From Candidatus Omnitrophota bacterium (GTDB taxonomy: Bacteria > Hinthialibacterota > Hinthialibacteria > Hinthialibacterales > Hinthialibacteraceae), in assembly GCA_013177805.1 (NCBI GenBank), contig JABLXU010000006.1, positions 155,331 through 219,330 on the forward strand: 64,000 nucleotides of DNA. The letters are read 5' to 3'. This document shows positions 17,305 through 25,290 of the stretch, piece by piece; position 1 is the stretch's first letter, and each line of letters begins with the position of its first letter. Both the position numbers and the translations under genes were made by a program. The notes beneath the pieces are model-generated. The model saw only the letters and a program-made list of their open reading frames with translations. It was not told the DNA's origin and did no database searches.

Positions 17305-18000
17305 ATGAAACGCATGCTGATTGGGATAGTGTTGGTTACGGGGATGGGCATGGTTCCGGGACTCGATGCCGCGGCCACAGATTGGGCCGTGGGCGAGACT
17401 TGGGTATATCGGCATGAAGGTTTCCGCCCCTTTGCTCCACCCGGCCAAACCGCGGAGATTCCCCGAACCCGGAAGATTCTATCCATCCAGGGCGAAGGCG
17501 CGGAGAAGCGTTGGCTGCTCGAGGAACGGTGGGGAGAGGGGGAGGGTCCCGCCGCGGTTTCGTTCATCGATGCCGCCAAAGGCATGGACAAAGTAGAGAT
17601 GGGCGAGAATTTCTCCATCCTCTTCCGGCCGGCGATCCCCGTGGATTGGAGCGGTTTGAAGCCCGGCGAAGAAAAAAAAGTGGAATCAGAAAGCCGCTTC
17701 AACGGGAACACATCCAAAATCCAGTATGAGGCGAAACGGCTCGAGGATGAAAATGTCACGGTTCCCGCGGGCGAGTTCAAAAACACCACCCGCGTTCAGG
17801 TGGAAATGACCATGACCTTCAACACGGATCAAGGCAGCCGTACATTTAAAATGCTCGAAACCTACTGGTATCACCCGGACGCGAATGGATTCGTGAAGGA
17901 ACAGATCGAAATGGTTCCCCTGGAAGGCCAAGACGCCCCGGATCAACCCATGAAGGGAACCAGCGTCTTGCTATCCCACACGCAGGAGAAAAAGGAATAA
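17305..18000 (+). CDS. Secreted hypothetical protein
   Basis: 231 residues with a signal peptide (MKRMLIGIVLVTGMGMVPGL, cut near DAAA). The mature part is a single beta-rich domain (WAVGETWVYRHEGF, VTVPAGEFKNTTRVQVEM, ETYWYHPDANGFVKEQI), resembling periplasmic DUF3108/TapB-like sandwiches in general pattern. I do not recognise the family with certainty. A GGGGAG ribosome site precedes the ATG and a strong terminator follows. Confidence 0.7.
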   Translation: MKRMLIGIVLVTGMGMVPGLDAAATDWAVGETWVYRHEGFRPFAPPGQTAEIPRTRKILSIQGEGAEKRWLLEERWGEGEGPAAVSFIDAAKGMDKVEMGENFSILFRPAIPVDWSGLKPGEEKKVESESRFNGNTSKIQYEAKRLEDENVTVPAGEFKNTTRVQVEMTMTFNTDQGSRTFKMLETYWYHPDANGFVKEQIEMVPLEGQDAPDQPMKGTSVLLSHTQEKKE

Positions 18001-18055
18001 ACGGCGGGCCTTCCGTTTGAACCGGTTTAGCTATTTCCCTATCGGCTTACCTATC

Positions 18056-18127
18056 GGCGGTTCACGAACAAACCTTCCACATTACCGCCTACGTATCAAA
18101 TCCCCCTGTTCGTGAACCGCCTTTTTT
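18056..18127 (+). terminator. Long-stem rho-independent terminator
   Basis: A perfect 15-base inverted repeat GGCGGTTCACGAACA / TGTTCGTGAACCGCC (18056-18070 and 18107-18121) encloses a 36-base loop and is followed by TTTTTT. It ends the secreted-protein transcript. Confidence 0.8.
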
Positions 18128-18248
18128 CTATCTCCAGGTATATTTGCCCTTCTTTGGAGAGGATGTATAAAAACCAGAGATGTTGGGCTAACGGGACATC
18201 CGCTATACCACTATAAATTAAATTATAACGGAGTGGAGGGGAATAGTG

Positions 18249-18470
18249 ATGTATATGACGTCCCTCAAATTGATCGGCCTGCGTTTGGTGATGATTACTT
18301 TCGGCCGCTGGCCGTGGTTCGCGGAACGGTTCAAGGAGTTCATGGTCCGCCGGGTGGTGGTGAATTCCACGGAAGAACGCTACGTTGCCAGTTCGCGCTA
18401 TTTCACTTTGGACCAGTTGGAACCGGAGAGGCCGGATTCTCCGCCGCGGGATATGACCCCGGACAGTTAA
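18249..18470 (+). CDS. Small protein of unknown function (73 residues)
   Basis: Open from ATG 18249 with GGAGTGGAGGGG directly upstream. The N-terminal half is hydrophobic then basic (LIGLRLVMITFGRWPWF, then ERFKEFMVRRVV), the C-terminal half acidic and Pro-rich. It could be a membrane-surface peptide. No family recognised. Its stop codon shares a TTAA with the stop of the convergent small membrane protein. Confidence 0.5.
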   Translation: MYMTSLKLIGLRLVMITFGRWPWFAERFKEFMVRRVVVNSTEERYVASSRYFTLDQLEPERPDSPPRDMTPDS

Positions 18471-18724
18471 AAATACGCGTAAATAATCATTTGCAGGATA
18501 ATAGCCGCCGCCGCGTAAGGCCGCAGGTTCAGAGGTTTGTCCCGGCCTTCAAGGTTCCCCACGATTTCCGATCGTTTCATGGTCAAAATCCAAACCAGCA
18601 AAATCGCAAAATAGAGCAGAAAAAAACCCCGGGCCATCCAAAGTGGGATGGCCATCGTCAATTCGCGCAACGCCTCGCCGGGAATCCGCAATATGGAAGC
18701 GATCACGTCAGCCAGATATTGCAT
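18467..18724 (-). CDS. Small membrane protein partner of SSS symporter
   Basis: 85 residues with two predicted membrane helices (WMARGFFLLYFAILLVWIL and YAAAAIILQMIIYAYF). Its start overlaps the end of the symporter gene by 17 bases; GGGAGGA lies about six bases before the ATG at 18724 (an ATG at 18730 is too close to it). Small two-helix subunits often accompany sodium/solute symporters, so a role in assembly or stability is likely but inferred. Confidence 0.65.
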   Translation of the reverse strand: MQYLADVIASILRIPGEALRELTMAIPLWMARGFFLLYFAILLVWILTMKRSEIVGNLEGRDKPLNLRPYAAAAIILQMIIYAYF

Positions 18725-20255
18725 TTTCATTCCTCCCTTGGTAGCGGTACACCAAGCCTTTGAGTTTTTCTTCCGGTTCCGGTTTGGTCAACAAGCTGAC
18801 CGCCACGGTCACCACCAACGAGACGACAAAAGACCAGAGCGCGATGAATAAAAACGGCTCTTGGATTTTGAACAATGGTTCCGAGGCGTACACATGCGTT
18901 AAAAACAATCCGGTGGAACAGCACAATCCGCAGATCAGCCCTACAAATGCGCCGGTACCCGTCGTCCGCCACCACAAGACGCCGGTGAGGATCAGGACCA
19001 GGCTGGGGCCCTGAAAGAGCGAGAGCATGGTTTGAATGACATTGTAAATACTTTCGGATTTGCCCAGAATCCAGATGGCGTACAGAGAGCCCCACACCGT
19101 GCAGACCACGGTCAGAATCCGTCCCACGTTCAAATAATGGCGTTCGCTTCGGTTGGGGCAGAAGAAGCGTTCGTAAATATCCTTGGTCCAGAGGGTGGCC
19201 GCCGAGTTGAGGCAGGAATCGACGCTGGACATCAAGCCCGCCAAAAAAGCCGCGAAAAAGATGCCCAATAGCCCGGGGGGCAGGATATCGCGGATCAGGG
19301 AAGGCACGGCGCTGTCGGCGTGGTTGGCGTCCAAGTGTTCCGGATTATGCGCCAAGGCGATGAGTCCCGGGACCACCATGATGAAGGGGATGAGGATCTT
19401 GAGAAGCGCCCCCCAGATGAAGGCGGCCTTGGCTTCAAACTCGCTGCGGGAACCCAGGCACCGTTGCAGGATGGATTGATTACCAAACCAGTAGGCCGGA
19501 GCAAGCACCAAGCCCAAGCCCAATAAAATCCCCGGCCAGGGGTGTGGGGTGGGCGTGTCCACCGGCAGGACCAAGGAGAAATGATTCTGATACTCCGGCC
19601 CCATGGCAACCACCTTCTCCATCAGGCCCGTGAGACCGCCTGTGTGGATCAAGCCGATCACCAGGACGAGGGCGCAGCCGCCCATCATGATGATGCATTG
19701 CAACACATCCGTGTACACCACAGCCGCCAAGCCACCCGCCAGCGTGTAAAATCCCACCACCACCGCGGTGAAAACAATGGAGTAGATTTCCGGCCATCCC
19801 AGCATGGCGTTGAGCATCACCGCCGTGGCGTACAGCATGATCCCCAGGTTGCACGCCAAGAAAATTCCCCAAATCAACGCGGTCAGCGTGCGCACCCCGT
19901 CATTGAAACGGCGGCCCAAAAACTCGGGGATGGTGTATACCTGCGAACGCCAGAAGAAGGGGATGAACACGAAACCGCAGATCACCATCACCGGCACGCT
20001 GCCCAACCAGTCGTAATTCCCCAGCACGATTCCGTACAGGTAAGCCGATCCCGCGATACCGACGATGTCAATGGCCCCGATATCCGTCACCACCATGGAC
20101 ATCCCCACCGCCCACCAGGGCAAATTGCGCCCCGCCAGAAAATAATCCTTGCCCGACCGGATGTTTCTCCCTAGATACACGCCAAAACAAACGGTGGCGA
20201 ACAAATACGCCGCCATGGTCAAGTAATCAATCCAGTTTAGACCCGAAACGATCAT
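18708..20255 (-). CDS. Sodium:solute symporter (SSS/SGLT family)
   Basis: 515 residues with about 13-14 membrane helices. SSS hallmarks: DYFLAGRNLPWWAVGMS, YTIPEFLGRRF, GGLAAVVYTDVLQ and AAFLAGLMSSVDSCLNSAAT near the sodium site. It imports an organic solute with Na+. GH neighbours and a strong likeness to sugar-type SGLTs suggest a sugar or polyol, but the substrate is not readable from sequence. The ATG at 20255 has GGAGAA five bases upstream; a GTG at 20267 is a poorer choice. Co-transcribed with the small membrane protein downstream. Confidence 0.9.
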   Translation of the reverse strand: MIVSGLNWIDYLTMAAYLFATVCFGVYLGRNIRSGKDYFLAGRNLPWWAVGMSMVVTDIGAIDIVGIAGSAYLYGIVLGNYDWLGSVPVMVICGFVFIPFFWRSQVYTIPEFLGRRFNDGVRTLTALIWGIFLACNLGIMLYATAVMLNAMLGWPEIYSIVFTAVVVGFYTLAGGLAAVVYTDVLQCIIMMGGCALVLVIGLIHTGGLTGLMEKVVAMGPEYQNHFSLVLPVDTPTPHPWPGILLGLGLVLAPAYWFGNQSILQRCLGSRSEFEAKAAFIWGALLKILIPFIMVVPGLIALAHNPEHLDANHADSAVPSLIRDILPPGLLGIFFAAFLAGLMSSVDSCLNSAATLWTKDIYERFFCPNRSERHYLNVGRILTVVCTVWGSLYAIWILGKSESIYNVIQTMLSLFQGPSLVLILTGVLWWRTTGTGAFVGLICGLCCSTGLFLTHVYASEPLFKIQEPFLFIALWSFVVSLVVTVAVSLLTKPEPEEKLKGLVYRYQGRNENAISG

Positions 20256-20499
20256 GAATTTCTCCACGTTTCACTTCGTGAGAAGGGGGAATTGTGCCCC
20301 GTGGTTCGGTATGATGGATCAGGGTACGTTTTTCAGGCCGGGAAGAAAAGGTCACACGCTTCTTTTTTTATTGGAGGGGCGGCTACCCGCTTGGTAATTA
20401 CCAATTTTTATTTCGAAATTGACTCTGGTTGCTTTTATATGCTAATTTTCACTTTATGCTAATAGAAAACTTAGAACCTCTGTCCCAGGATTCTCCGAC

Positions 20500-22035
20500 A
20501 TGTACGTGAAGATTTTTTCCAGCGCCACCATCGGGATCGAGGCGTATATCATGGAAGTCGAGCTAGACATGATTCCCGGCCAGCCGGGTCTGACCATCGT
20601 CGGCCTTCCTGACGCCGCCATCAAGGAAAGCAAGGAACGGGTCCGGTCGGCCCTGGTGAATTGCGGCTTCCCGTTTCCCCCCAAGCGCATGACCATCAAC
20701 CTGGCGCCGGCCGACATCCCCAAAGAAGGTTCCTCGCTGGATTTACCCATCTCCATCGCCTTTATCGCCGCCATGGGCCTGGTACCCCTCGAAAACCTGA
20801 ACAAAGTGATTTTATTGGGTGAACTGGCATTGGACGGGACCTTGCGCCCCATCCGCGGGGCCTTGCCGGTGGCCATGGCGGCGCGGGAACACGGCATGGA
20901 GCAATTTTTGCTGCCCGCGCCCAACGCCCGCGAAGCCGCGGTGGTGGAGGGATTGCGGGTATACCCCGTCGAGACATTGAACCAAGCGGTGGAGATCCTG
21001 AACGGGACGGATCACCATGCCCCGTTGCGGATCGATGTCGAGGCTCTTTTCGAGGAAGCGGGTGAATACGATGCCGATTTCGCCGACGTGAAAGGCCAAG
21101 AGCACGTCAAACGGGCCATCGAGGTCGCCGCGGCCGGCGGACATAACGTCATTATGATCGGGCCTCCCGGATCCGGCAAAACCATGCTGGCCAAGCGGTT
21201 TCCCAGCATCCTGCCGCCCATGACCTTCGAGGAGGCGCTGGAGACCACCAAGATCCACAGCATCCACGGCTCGATGCCGAAGGACCGGGCACTGATCGCC
21301 ACGCGGCCCTTCCGTTCACCTCATCATTCCGTATCCGACGCGGGATTGATCGGCGGCGGCGCCTTTCCCCGCCCCGGCGAGGTGAGCCTGTCGCATCACG
21401 GCGTGTTGTTTCTCGATGAATTGCCCGAGTTTTCGCGCAATGTGCTAGAGAATCTGCGCCAGCCGCTCGAGGACGGGGTGGTGACCATTTCCCGCGCGTC
21501 CGGCTCGCTCACCTTTCCGAGCCGTTTCATGCTGGTGGCCGCCGCCAATCCCTGCCCGTGCGGGTATTTCGGCGACGGGCAGCACGAGTGCAAATGCCCG
21601 CCCAACAAGATCCAGAGTTACATCGCCAAACTCTCCGGCCCGCTGATGGACCGCATCGACATCCACGTGGAAGTGCCCAGCGTCTCGTTCGACGACCTCC
21701 ACGCGCCGCCCTCGGGCGAACCGTCCCGGGTTATCCGCGAGCGGGTGCGGGTGGCACGGGAAATTCAACGGCGGCGGTTTGAAGGGACTTCCATTTTTTG
21801 CAACGCGCATATGAATTCCAAGGATCTCAAGCTCTATTGCGCTATGGACGAAGTTACCCGGGATATGCTGCGGGCGGGTCTCGAGCGCCTGGGGCTTTCA
21901 GCGCGCGCCTACGACCGGGTGATCAAAGTGGCCCGGACCATCGCCGACCTGGCGGGCAGCGAGGCCATCCGCCCCGAGCATGTCTCCGAGGCCGTGCAAT
22001 ACCGCACGTTGGACCGGAAGTTGTGGTTGAGGTGA
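20500..22035 (+). CDS. comM: YifB/ComM family Mg-chelatase-like AAA+ ATPase
   Basis: 511 residues, full length. The N-terminal ChlI-like domain starts MYVKIFSSATIGIEAYIMEV and holds GLPDAAIKESKERVRSAL and GSSLDLPISIAF. The AAA+ core has Walker A GPPGSGKTMLAKR, RPFRSPHHSVSDAGLIGGG, LFLDELPEF, and a Cys cluster NPCPCGYFGDGQHECKC. The C-terminal Mg_chelatase_C domain follows (LSARAYDRVIKVARTIADL). ComM is a hexameric helicase that promotes branch migration of DNA taken up during transformation. It stands alone. Confidence 0.95.
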   Translation: MYVKIFSSATIGIEAYIMEVELDMIPGQPGLTIVGLPDAAIKESKERVRSALVNCGFPFPPKRMTINLAPADIPKEGSSLDLPISIAFIAAMGLVPLENLNKVILLGELALDGTLRPIRGALPVAMAAREHGMEQFLLPAPNAREAAVVEGLRVYPVETLNQAVEILNGTDHHAPLRIDVEALFEEAGEYDADFADVKGQEHVKRAIEVAAAGGHNVIMIGPPGSGKTMLAKRFPSILPPMTFEEALETTKIHSIHGSMPKDRALIATRPFRSPHHSVSDAGLIGGGAFPRPGEVSLSHHGVLFLDELPEFSRNVLENLRQPLEDGVVTISRASGSLTFPSRFMLVAAANPCPCGYFGDGQHECKCPPNKIQSYIAKLSGPLMDRIDIHVEVPSVSFDDLHAPPSGEPSRVIRERVRVAREIQRRRFEGTSIFCNAHMNSKDLKLYCAMDEVTRDMLRAGLERLGLSARAYDRVIKVARTIADLAGSEAIRPEHVSEAVQYRTLDRKLWLR

Positions 22036-22369
22036 GAGAAGGGGGGATGTATGAATTGCACCCGCCGAGGCGCGGTGGATTGTCTGAATCAAGATGGTCA
22101 AGATGAACAGGATGAGCAGGATGGGGAGTTGGAGGGTGAATTGAAAGACGGATGAGCGGATAAAGGATTCCAGTGATTGAGGAGGTGGAGCGGGTGAGGA
22201 AAGCGAGTTCGTAGACGGCGGGGGCGGTGACGTGATCTTACGGAAGTAGGTGTGAGAAAGGGATTCTCTTACCCTGGGCCTCTCCCCGAGGGAGAGGGAG
22301 AAGAAAAAGGGAGGTAGCTTGTATGATGGTCTGTGCCCTTCATGCTAATCCACACTACTTTTTGCTGAA
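22036..22369. other. Repeat-bearing intergenic gap
   Basis: Contains a GCCGAGGCGCGG element near 22057, a run of ATGGTCAAGATGAACAGG-like units (22088-22128), and one copy of the CCCTCTCCC repeat (listed separately). No gene seen. Confidence 0.5.
22262..22302 (+). repeat. Dispersed repeat A, copy 1
   Basis: TTACCCTGGGCCTCTCCCC, a short GAG turn, then GGGAGAGGG: a hairpin shared with seven other intergenic spots in the window. Confidence 0.7.
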
Positions 22370-23035
22370 TTACGTTTCCTCCGGGGGGGAATCCGGCAAG
22401 ATCACCAATCCTCCCCGGGTATTTTGGGAGGATTGAATGGCCACGCCGCGTTGCCGGAGGGTTTGGAGATCGTATTGAATCTGCCGCCGGGACAGGCCGA
22501 AGCGGGACGCCAATTTTCCGTAGGTCCAGGCGTGGGGTGATTCTTCGATCAGATTCCGGATTTCCGCCAACCGCTTCTCGCGCTTTTCCCGTTTTTCTTG
22601 CTGGGGAGACCGGCCGGGATGCTTTTTGCGGTAATGAGTCAAAATGGTTTTGGCCCATGCGATTCCCCCGTGTTTGAGGCACTCGTTCACGCAACGCGCC
22701 AGTTCATCCTCCTCGAAGGGCGCTTTCAGGACGTAATAGACGAAATAGTCAAACGAGTAGGCTTTCTCGATCCATTCCGGATCTGCGTCCGGCCCGGAGA
22801 TGAGGAGGATCACGGGGATATGCGCGTAGGCTTCATGAATCTTTTTGATTAAATTCAGGCAATCTCCATTCGGCAAGGGGTGGGTGATGAGGCAGAGATG
22901 AATGTCGTGATTTTGTAATATCACCAGGGCGGTTTTTCCATCCGGGGCGTGCAGCGCCCGACGGCCGTTGCCGAGCCGGGCGGAGAGGATTTGGAAGCGG
23001 GCGCGGTCTCCATCCACGATGAGAATGGTTTTCAT
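22370..23035 (-). CDS. Pseudo-receiver plus C-terminal winged-helix regulator
   Basis: 221 residues. Residues 1-120 follow the CheY fold (TILIVDGDRAR, then HLCLITHPLPNGDCLNLI, PVILLISG, YYVLKAPFEEDEL), with the Lys kept, but the phosphoacceptor Asp position reads Thr (LITHPLP), so normal phosphorylation is unlikely. A charged linker (RSPQQEKREKREKRLAEI) leads to a helix-turn-helix (WTYGKLASRFGLSRRQIQYD, then LQTLRQRGVAI). It probably binds DNA. AAGGAA precedes the ATG. No partner kinase adjacent. Confidence 0.75.
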   Translation of the reverse strand: MKTILIVDGDRARFQILSARLGNGRRALHAPDGKTALVILQNHDIHLCLITHPLPNGDCLNLIKKIHEAYAHIPVILLISGPDADPEWIEKAYSFDYFVYYVLKAPFEEDELARCVNECLKHGGIAWAKTILTHYRKKHPGRSPQQEKREKREKRLAEIRNLIEESPHAWTYGKLASRFGLSRRQIQYDLQTLRQRGVAIQSSQNTRGGLVILPDSPPEET

Positions 23036-23126
23036 GGCTATTCCTTGGCAAAGATTTATTAATAAATATATCTATATATTTATAATATTTTATGATATCC
23101 CTCATTGATTATTGGAAGATATTTCA

Positions 23127-23164
23127 ATAAAAAAAGGCAGGAATACGTCACACGAATCCCTGCC
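23127..23164 (-). terminator. Rho-independent terminator
   Basis: On the minus strand GGCAGGGAT ... ATTCCTGCC followed by TTTTTTT. It ends the transcript of the cysteine-rich secreted protein, whose stop lies about 110 bases upstream. Confidence 0.7.
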
Positions 23165-23273
23165 AATTTAATGAATGTACATTATTGGTTATCAAGCCGA
23201 AAGATCATCCTATGATTAATTTTTTATCTTTTAAGAAGAAGGAAGAGAGAATCATCTAGTTGTGGTTTCTTCG

Positions 23274-23699
23274 TCAATCTTCATCCCCTGTAATAATAGG
23301 TCCTCCCACACAATATGAGCCTGATAATGAATCGGCAGCTACCCAATCCGTAAATCCAGCGGGTTTAATATAAACACCGCCTATACAATAGGTATTATTT
23401 CCACCCACATACTGGCATGGGATTTTACCACAAACGGGATCTCTCCTTAAGACGTATTGATAATCATAATTATCATTCTCATTACATGTATCTTTGCCTA
23501 ATTCATCTGGAAGGGCAAAAATACAACATGTATATTCGCCACTTTCAACTACGGAAGGACAAGGATACATTGCAGTACATCCACTATCTACCCAAACACT
23601 GTTGAGACGAAAGCATTCACCTTGGACCCAAAAGGATGTTAAGGATATGCCAACTAGCAAGTTGATGAAAATAGCTGTTATAATAAGGAGTTTTTTCAT
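23274..23699 (-). CDS. Small cysteine-rich secreted protein
   Basis: 141 residues with a signal peptide (MKKLLIITAIFINLLVGISL). The mature part has ten cysteines (GEC, SGC, YPC, TCC, DTC, PVC, IPC, TYC, SYC), an even number that could form five disulfides, and a Gly-rich acidic tail (GGPIITGDED). Base use is noticeably more AT-rich than nearby genes. No family recognised. Its layout recalls short pilin-linked or NVEALA-type exported peptides only loosely. The gene lies 62 bases after the next secreted protein, so one transcript is likely. Confidence 0.65.
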   Translation of the reverse strand: MKKLLIITAIFINLLVGISLTSFWVQGECFRLNSVWVDSGCTAMYPCPSVVESGEYTCCIFALPDELGKDTCNENDNYDYQYVLRRDPVCGKIPCQYVGGNNTYCIGGVYIKPAGFTDWVAADSLSGSYCVGGPIITGDED

Positions 23700-23761
23700 G
23701 ATTATTTCTCTTTGAGATGTTAGGTGATTTCTTGTTTCTATATGGTTACATAGAAACTATA

Positions 23762-24745
23762 TTATTGCTTCAACATATCATCTACAATCGCACGGACGGT
23801 TGTGGATGAAGCCTCCGTGCCCGTTGAACTGGTGTAACTCGTATTCGTGAAGCCATTGAAGATTCGCGTTCCCGCGGGGATGACGATATCTAGATCTTTT
23901 TCACTCATGTAGTCTTCCACTTTGAATTCGGTTACTTTGTAAGTAATTTCATACTTCAACCAAAATTCGTTCGTAACGGGATGTTGGTTATATTGTTGGA
24001 AAAGGATCGTGTGGGGAATCGTGAAGCCATCATAAGTTACAAAATCCAAGTATTCATTCTCTGTGTGCCAGGCGAGGGTGTTCCGGGTGATTTTTTCGGG
24101 GATAAACGGCCGGCCGGGTGAAAAAACGAAGGTGGATGAATCATAGGGATTTCTAGATGCTTCAAGGATGTAATGATTGTCCTGGCTGGATACGCTTACT
24201 GTATTTTCATCCAATTGATATACGATTTCGTGAGCCAGGAAGGGAATGGTTTCCCTTCTTCTTTCCCCGAGGGGCATAATCATCAATGATCGTTGATTGG
24301 GATCGTAATCCGCGGTAAAGGACGCATCGAACAGCTGGATTTGCATGGTTTTTTGCAGAACGGTATCGTAAACCGTCAGCATGAAGGTATCCATGTCCAG
24401 GCATTTGTAATAATAAAGAGTCACATAGTCAGACATATTCCCTTCCAGATAATATTTGACATTGTTTTGCAGAACTTTCTCATACGTTGCCTGATCCATC
24501 GAACGGCCGAATTCCTGCTGCCGGGCGGCCAACCGTTGCATTTCGTATTGTGTGGCTTCCCCGGCATCGGAAAACATGGGGTGGGTTAGGGGATGGACTT
24601 CGACCGTGCACGAAAACGGCATGATCTTTTGGCTGTGTTCCCGCATGGCGGCAATCGACGGCTCTTCGGCGTGAACGGGAACCGCCGCGGCCAGAACGGA
24701 AACCGTGAGTAACAAACTGATGAGTGTGTGAGAGAATCGCTTCAT
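23762..24745 (-). CDS. Secreted protein of unknown function
   Basis: 327 residues with a signal peptide (TLISLLLTVSVLAAAVPVHA, then EEPSIAAM). The body is beta-rich with paired aromatic strands (LYYYKCLDMDTFMLTVYDTV, EITYKVTEFKVEDY) and a C-terminal Ser/Thr-rich stretch. A lipoprotein-carrier (LolA/DUF4412-like) fold is possible from the pattern but not shown. AGGAGG stands six bases before the ATG at 24745; an ATG three bases earlier is too close. Followed by the cysteine-rich protein. Confidence 0.65.
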   Translation of the reverse strand: MKRFSHTLISLLLTVSVLAAAVPVHAEEPSIAAMREHSQKIMPFSCTVEVHPLTHPMFSDAGEATQYEMQRLAARQQEFGRSMDQATYEKVLQNNVKYYLEGNMSDYVTLYYYKCLDMDTFMLTVYDTVLQKTMQIQLFDASFTADYDPNQRSLMIMPLGERRRETIPFLAHEIVYQLDENTVSVSSQDNHYILEASRNPYDSSTFVFSPGRPFIPEKITRNTLAWHTENEYLDFVTYDGFTIPHTILFQQYNQHPVTNEFWLKYEITYKVTEFKVEDYMSEKDLDIVIPAGTRIFNGFTNTSYTSSTGTEASSTTVRAIVDDMLKQ

Positions 24746-25021
24746 CATCTTCCTCCTGCAAAATTTTTCCTCCGAAGAGGGTGGGTGTGAACATCATTTC
24801 AAGGACCCTACTTTTTTCTTGAAACCATTCGATACAGAACGCCTTCCTCCCGGACCGGGTAATGATTTCTGAAGACCGTTCATTGGCGTATATGTCCGGT
24901 ACAACTAGGACAATAGCGTGGCATTTCTCTGATGTCAACCAAAAATTTACGAAGAACAACCAGAGCGAAGGAACGGTACTCCACACTTTTTGCAATTCGA
25001 GGGGAGAGAGACCGTAAAATA

Positions 25022-25045
25022 CACGGCCGAGGCGCGGAGAAAGGA
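25022..25045 (+). repeat. Dispersed repeat D copy (GCCGAGGCGCGGAG)
   Basis: GCCGAGGCGCGGAGAAAGG and ATTCC. Similar units lie near 22057 (GCCGAGGCGCGGTGGATT) and 36645 (GCCGAGGCGCGGAGGAGAG). Confidence 0.55.
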
Positions 25046-25103
25046 TTCCGGGGAAAATGAGGGAGGCCTGGAGGTGATAAGGAAAGTGAGCACATGATAG
25101 CAG

Positions 25104-25127
25104 GGGGCACGTTGCCATGTGCCCCCT
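25104..25127. repeat. GGGGGCAC palindrome
   Basis: GGGGGCAC - GTTGCCAT - GTGCCCCC, a perfect 8-base inverted repeat in non-coding DNA, related in style to the GGGCGGAC unit nearby. Confidence 0.55.
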
Positions 25128-25192
25128 ATGGAAGTGGGCAGAGATTTCGGATTGGAAATGGGAGGATCAGCGGGTTGGGAGGGAAAAGCTCG

Positions 25193-25214
25193 GGCGGACA
25201 CCTAGGTCCGCCCC
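25193..25214. repeat. Dispersed repeat B, copy 1
   Basis: GGGCGGAC - ACCTAG - GTCCGCCC, followed by CTACAAAAAT and a weak A-type unit. The same order recurs at 52261. Confidence 0.7.
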
Positions 25215-25290
25215 TACAAAAATTCCCTCATCGTATCGCTCTCCCGGAGTGGAGGGGATGACGGAAGAGAATGGTTGTAGACGCGACGAA

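Larger units (their letters stand above)
24749..25290. other. Repeat-rich intergenic region
   Basis: About 540 bases with no believable gene. It carries a GCCGAGGCGCGGAGAAAGGATT element (25022-25045), a GGGGGCAC...GTGCCCCC palindrome (25104-25127), a GGGCGGAC palindrome (25193-25214) and a degenerate A-type unit after it. Confidence 0.55.

Noticed and set aside
24480..25118. 212-codon minus-strand frame overlapping the secreted-protein start
   Set aside because: Different frame from the signal-peptide protein and running through dispersed repeats.
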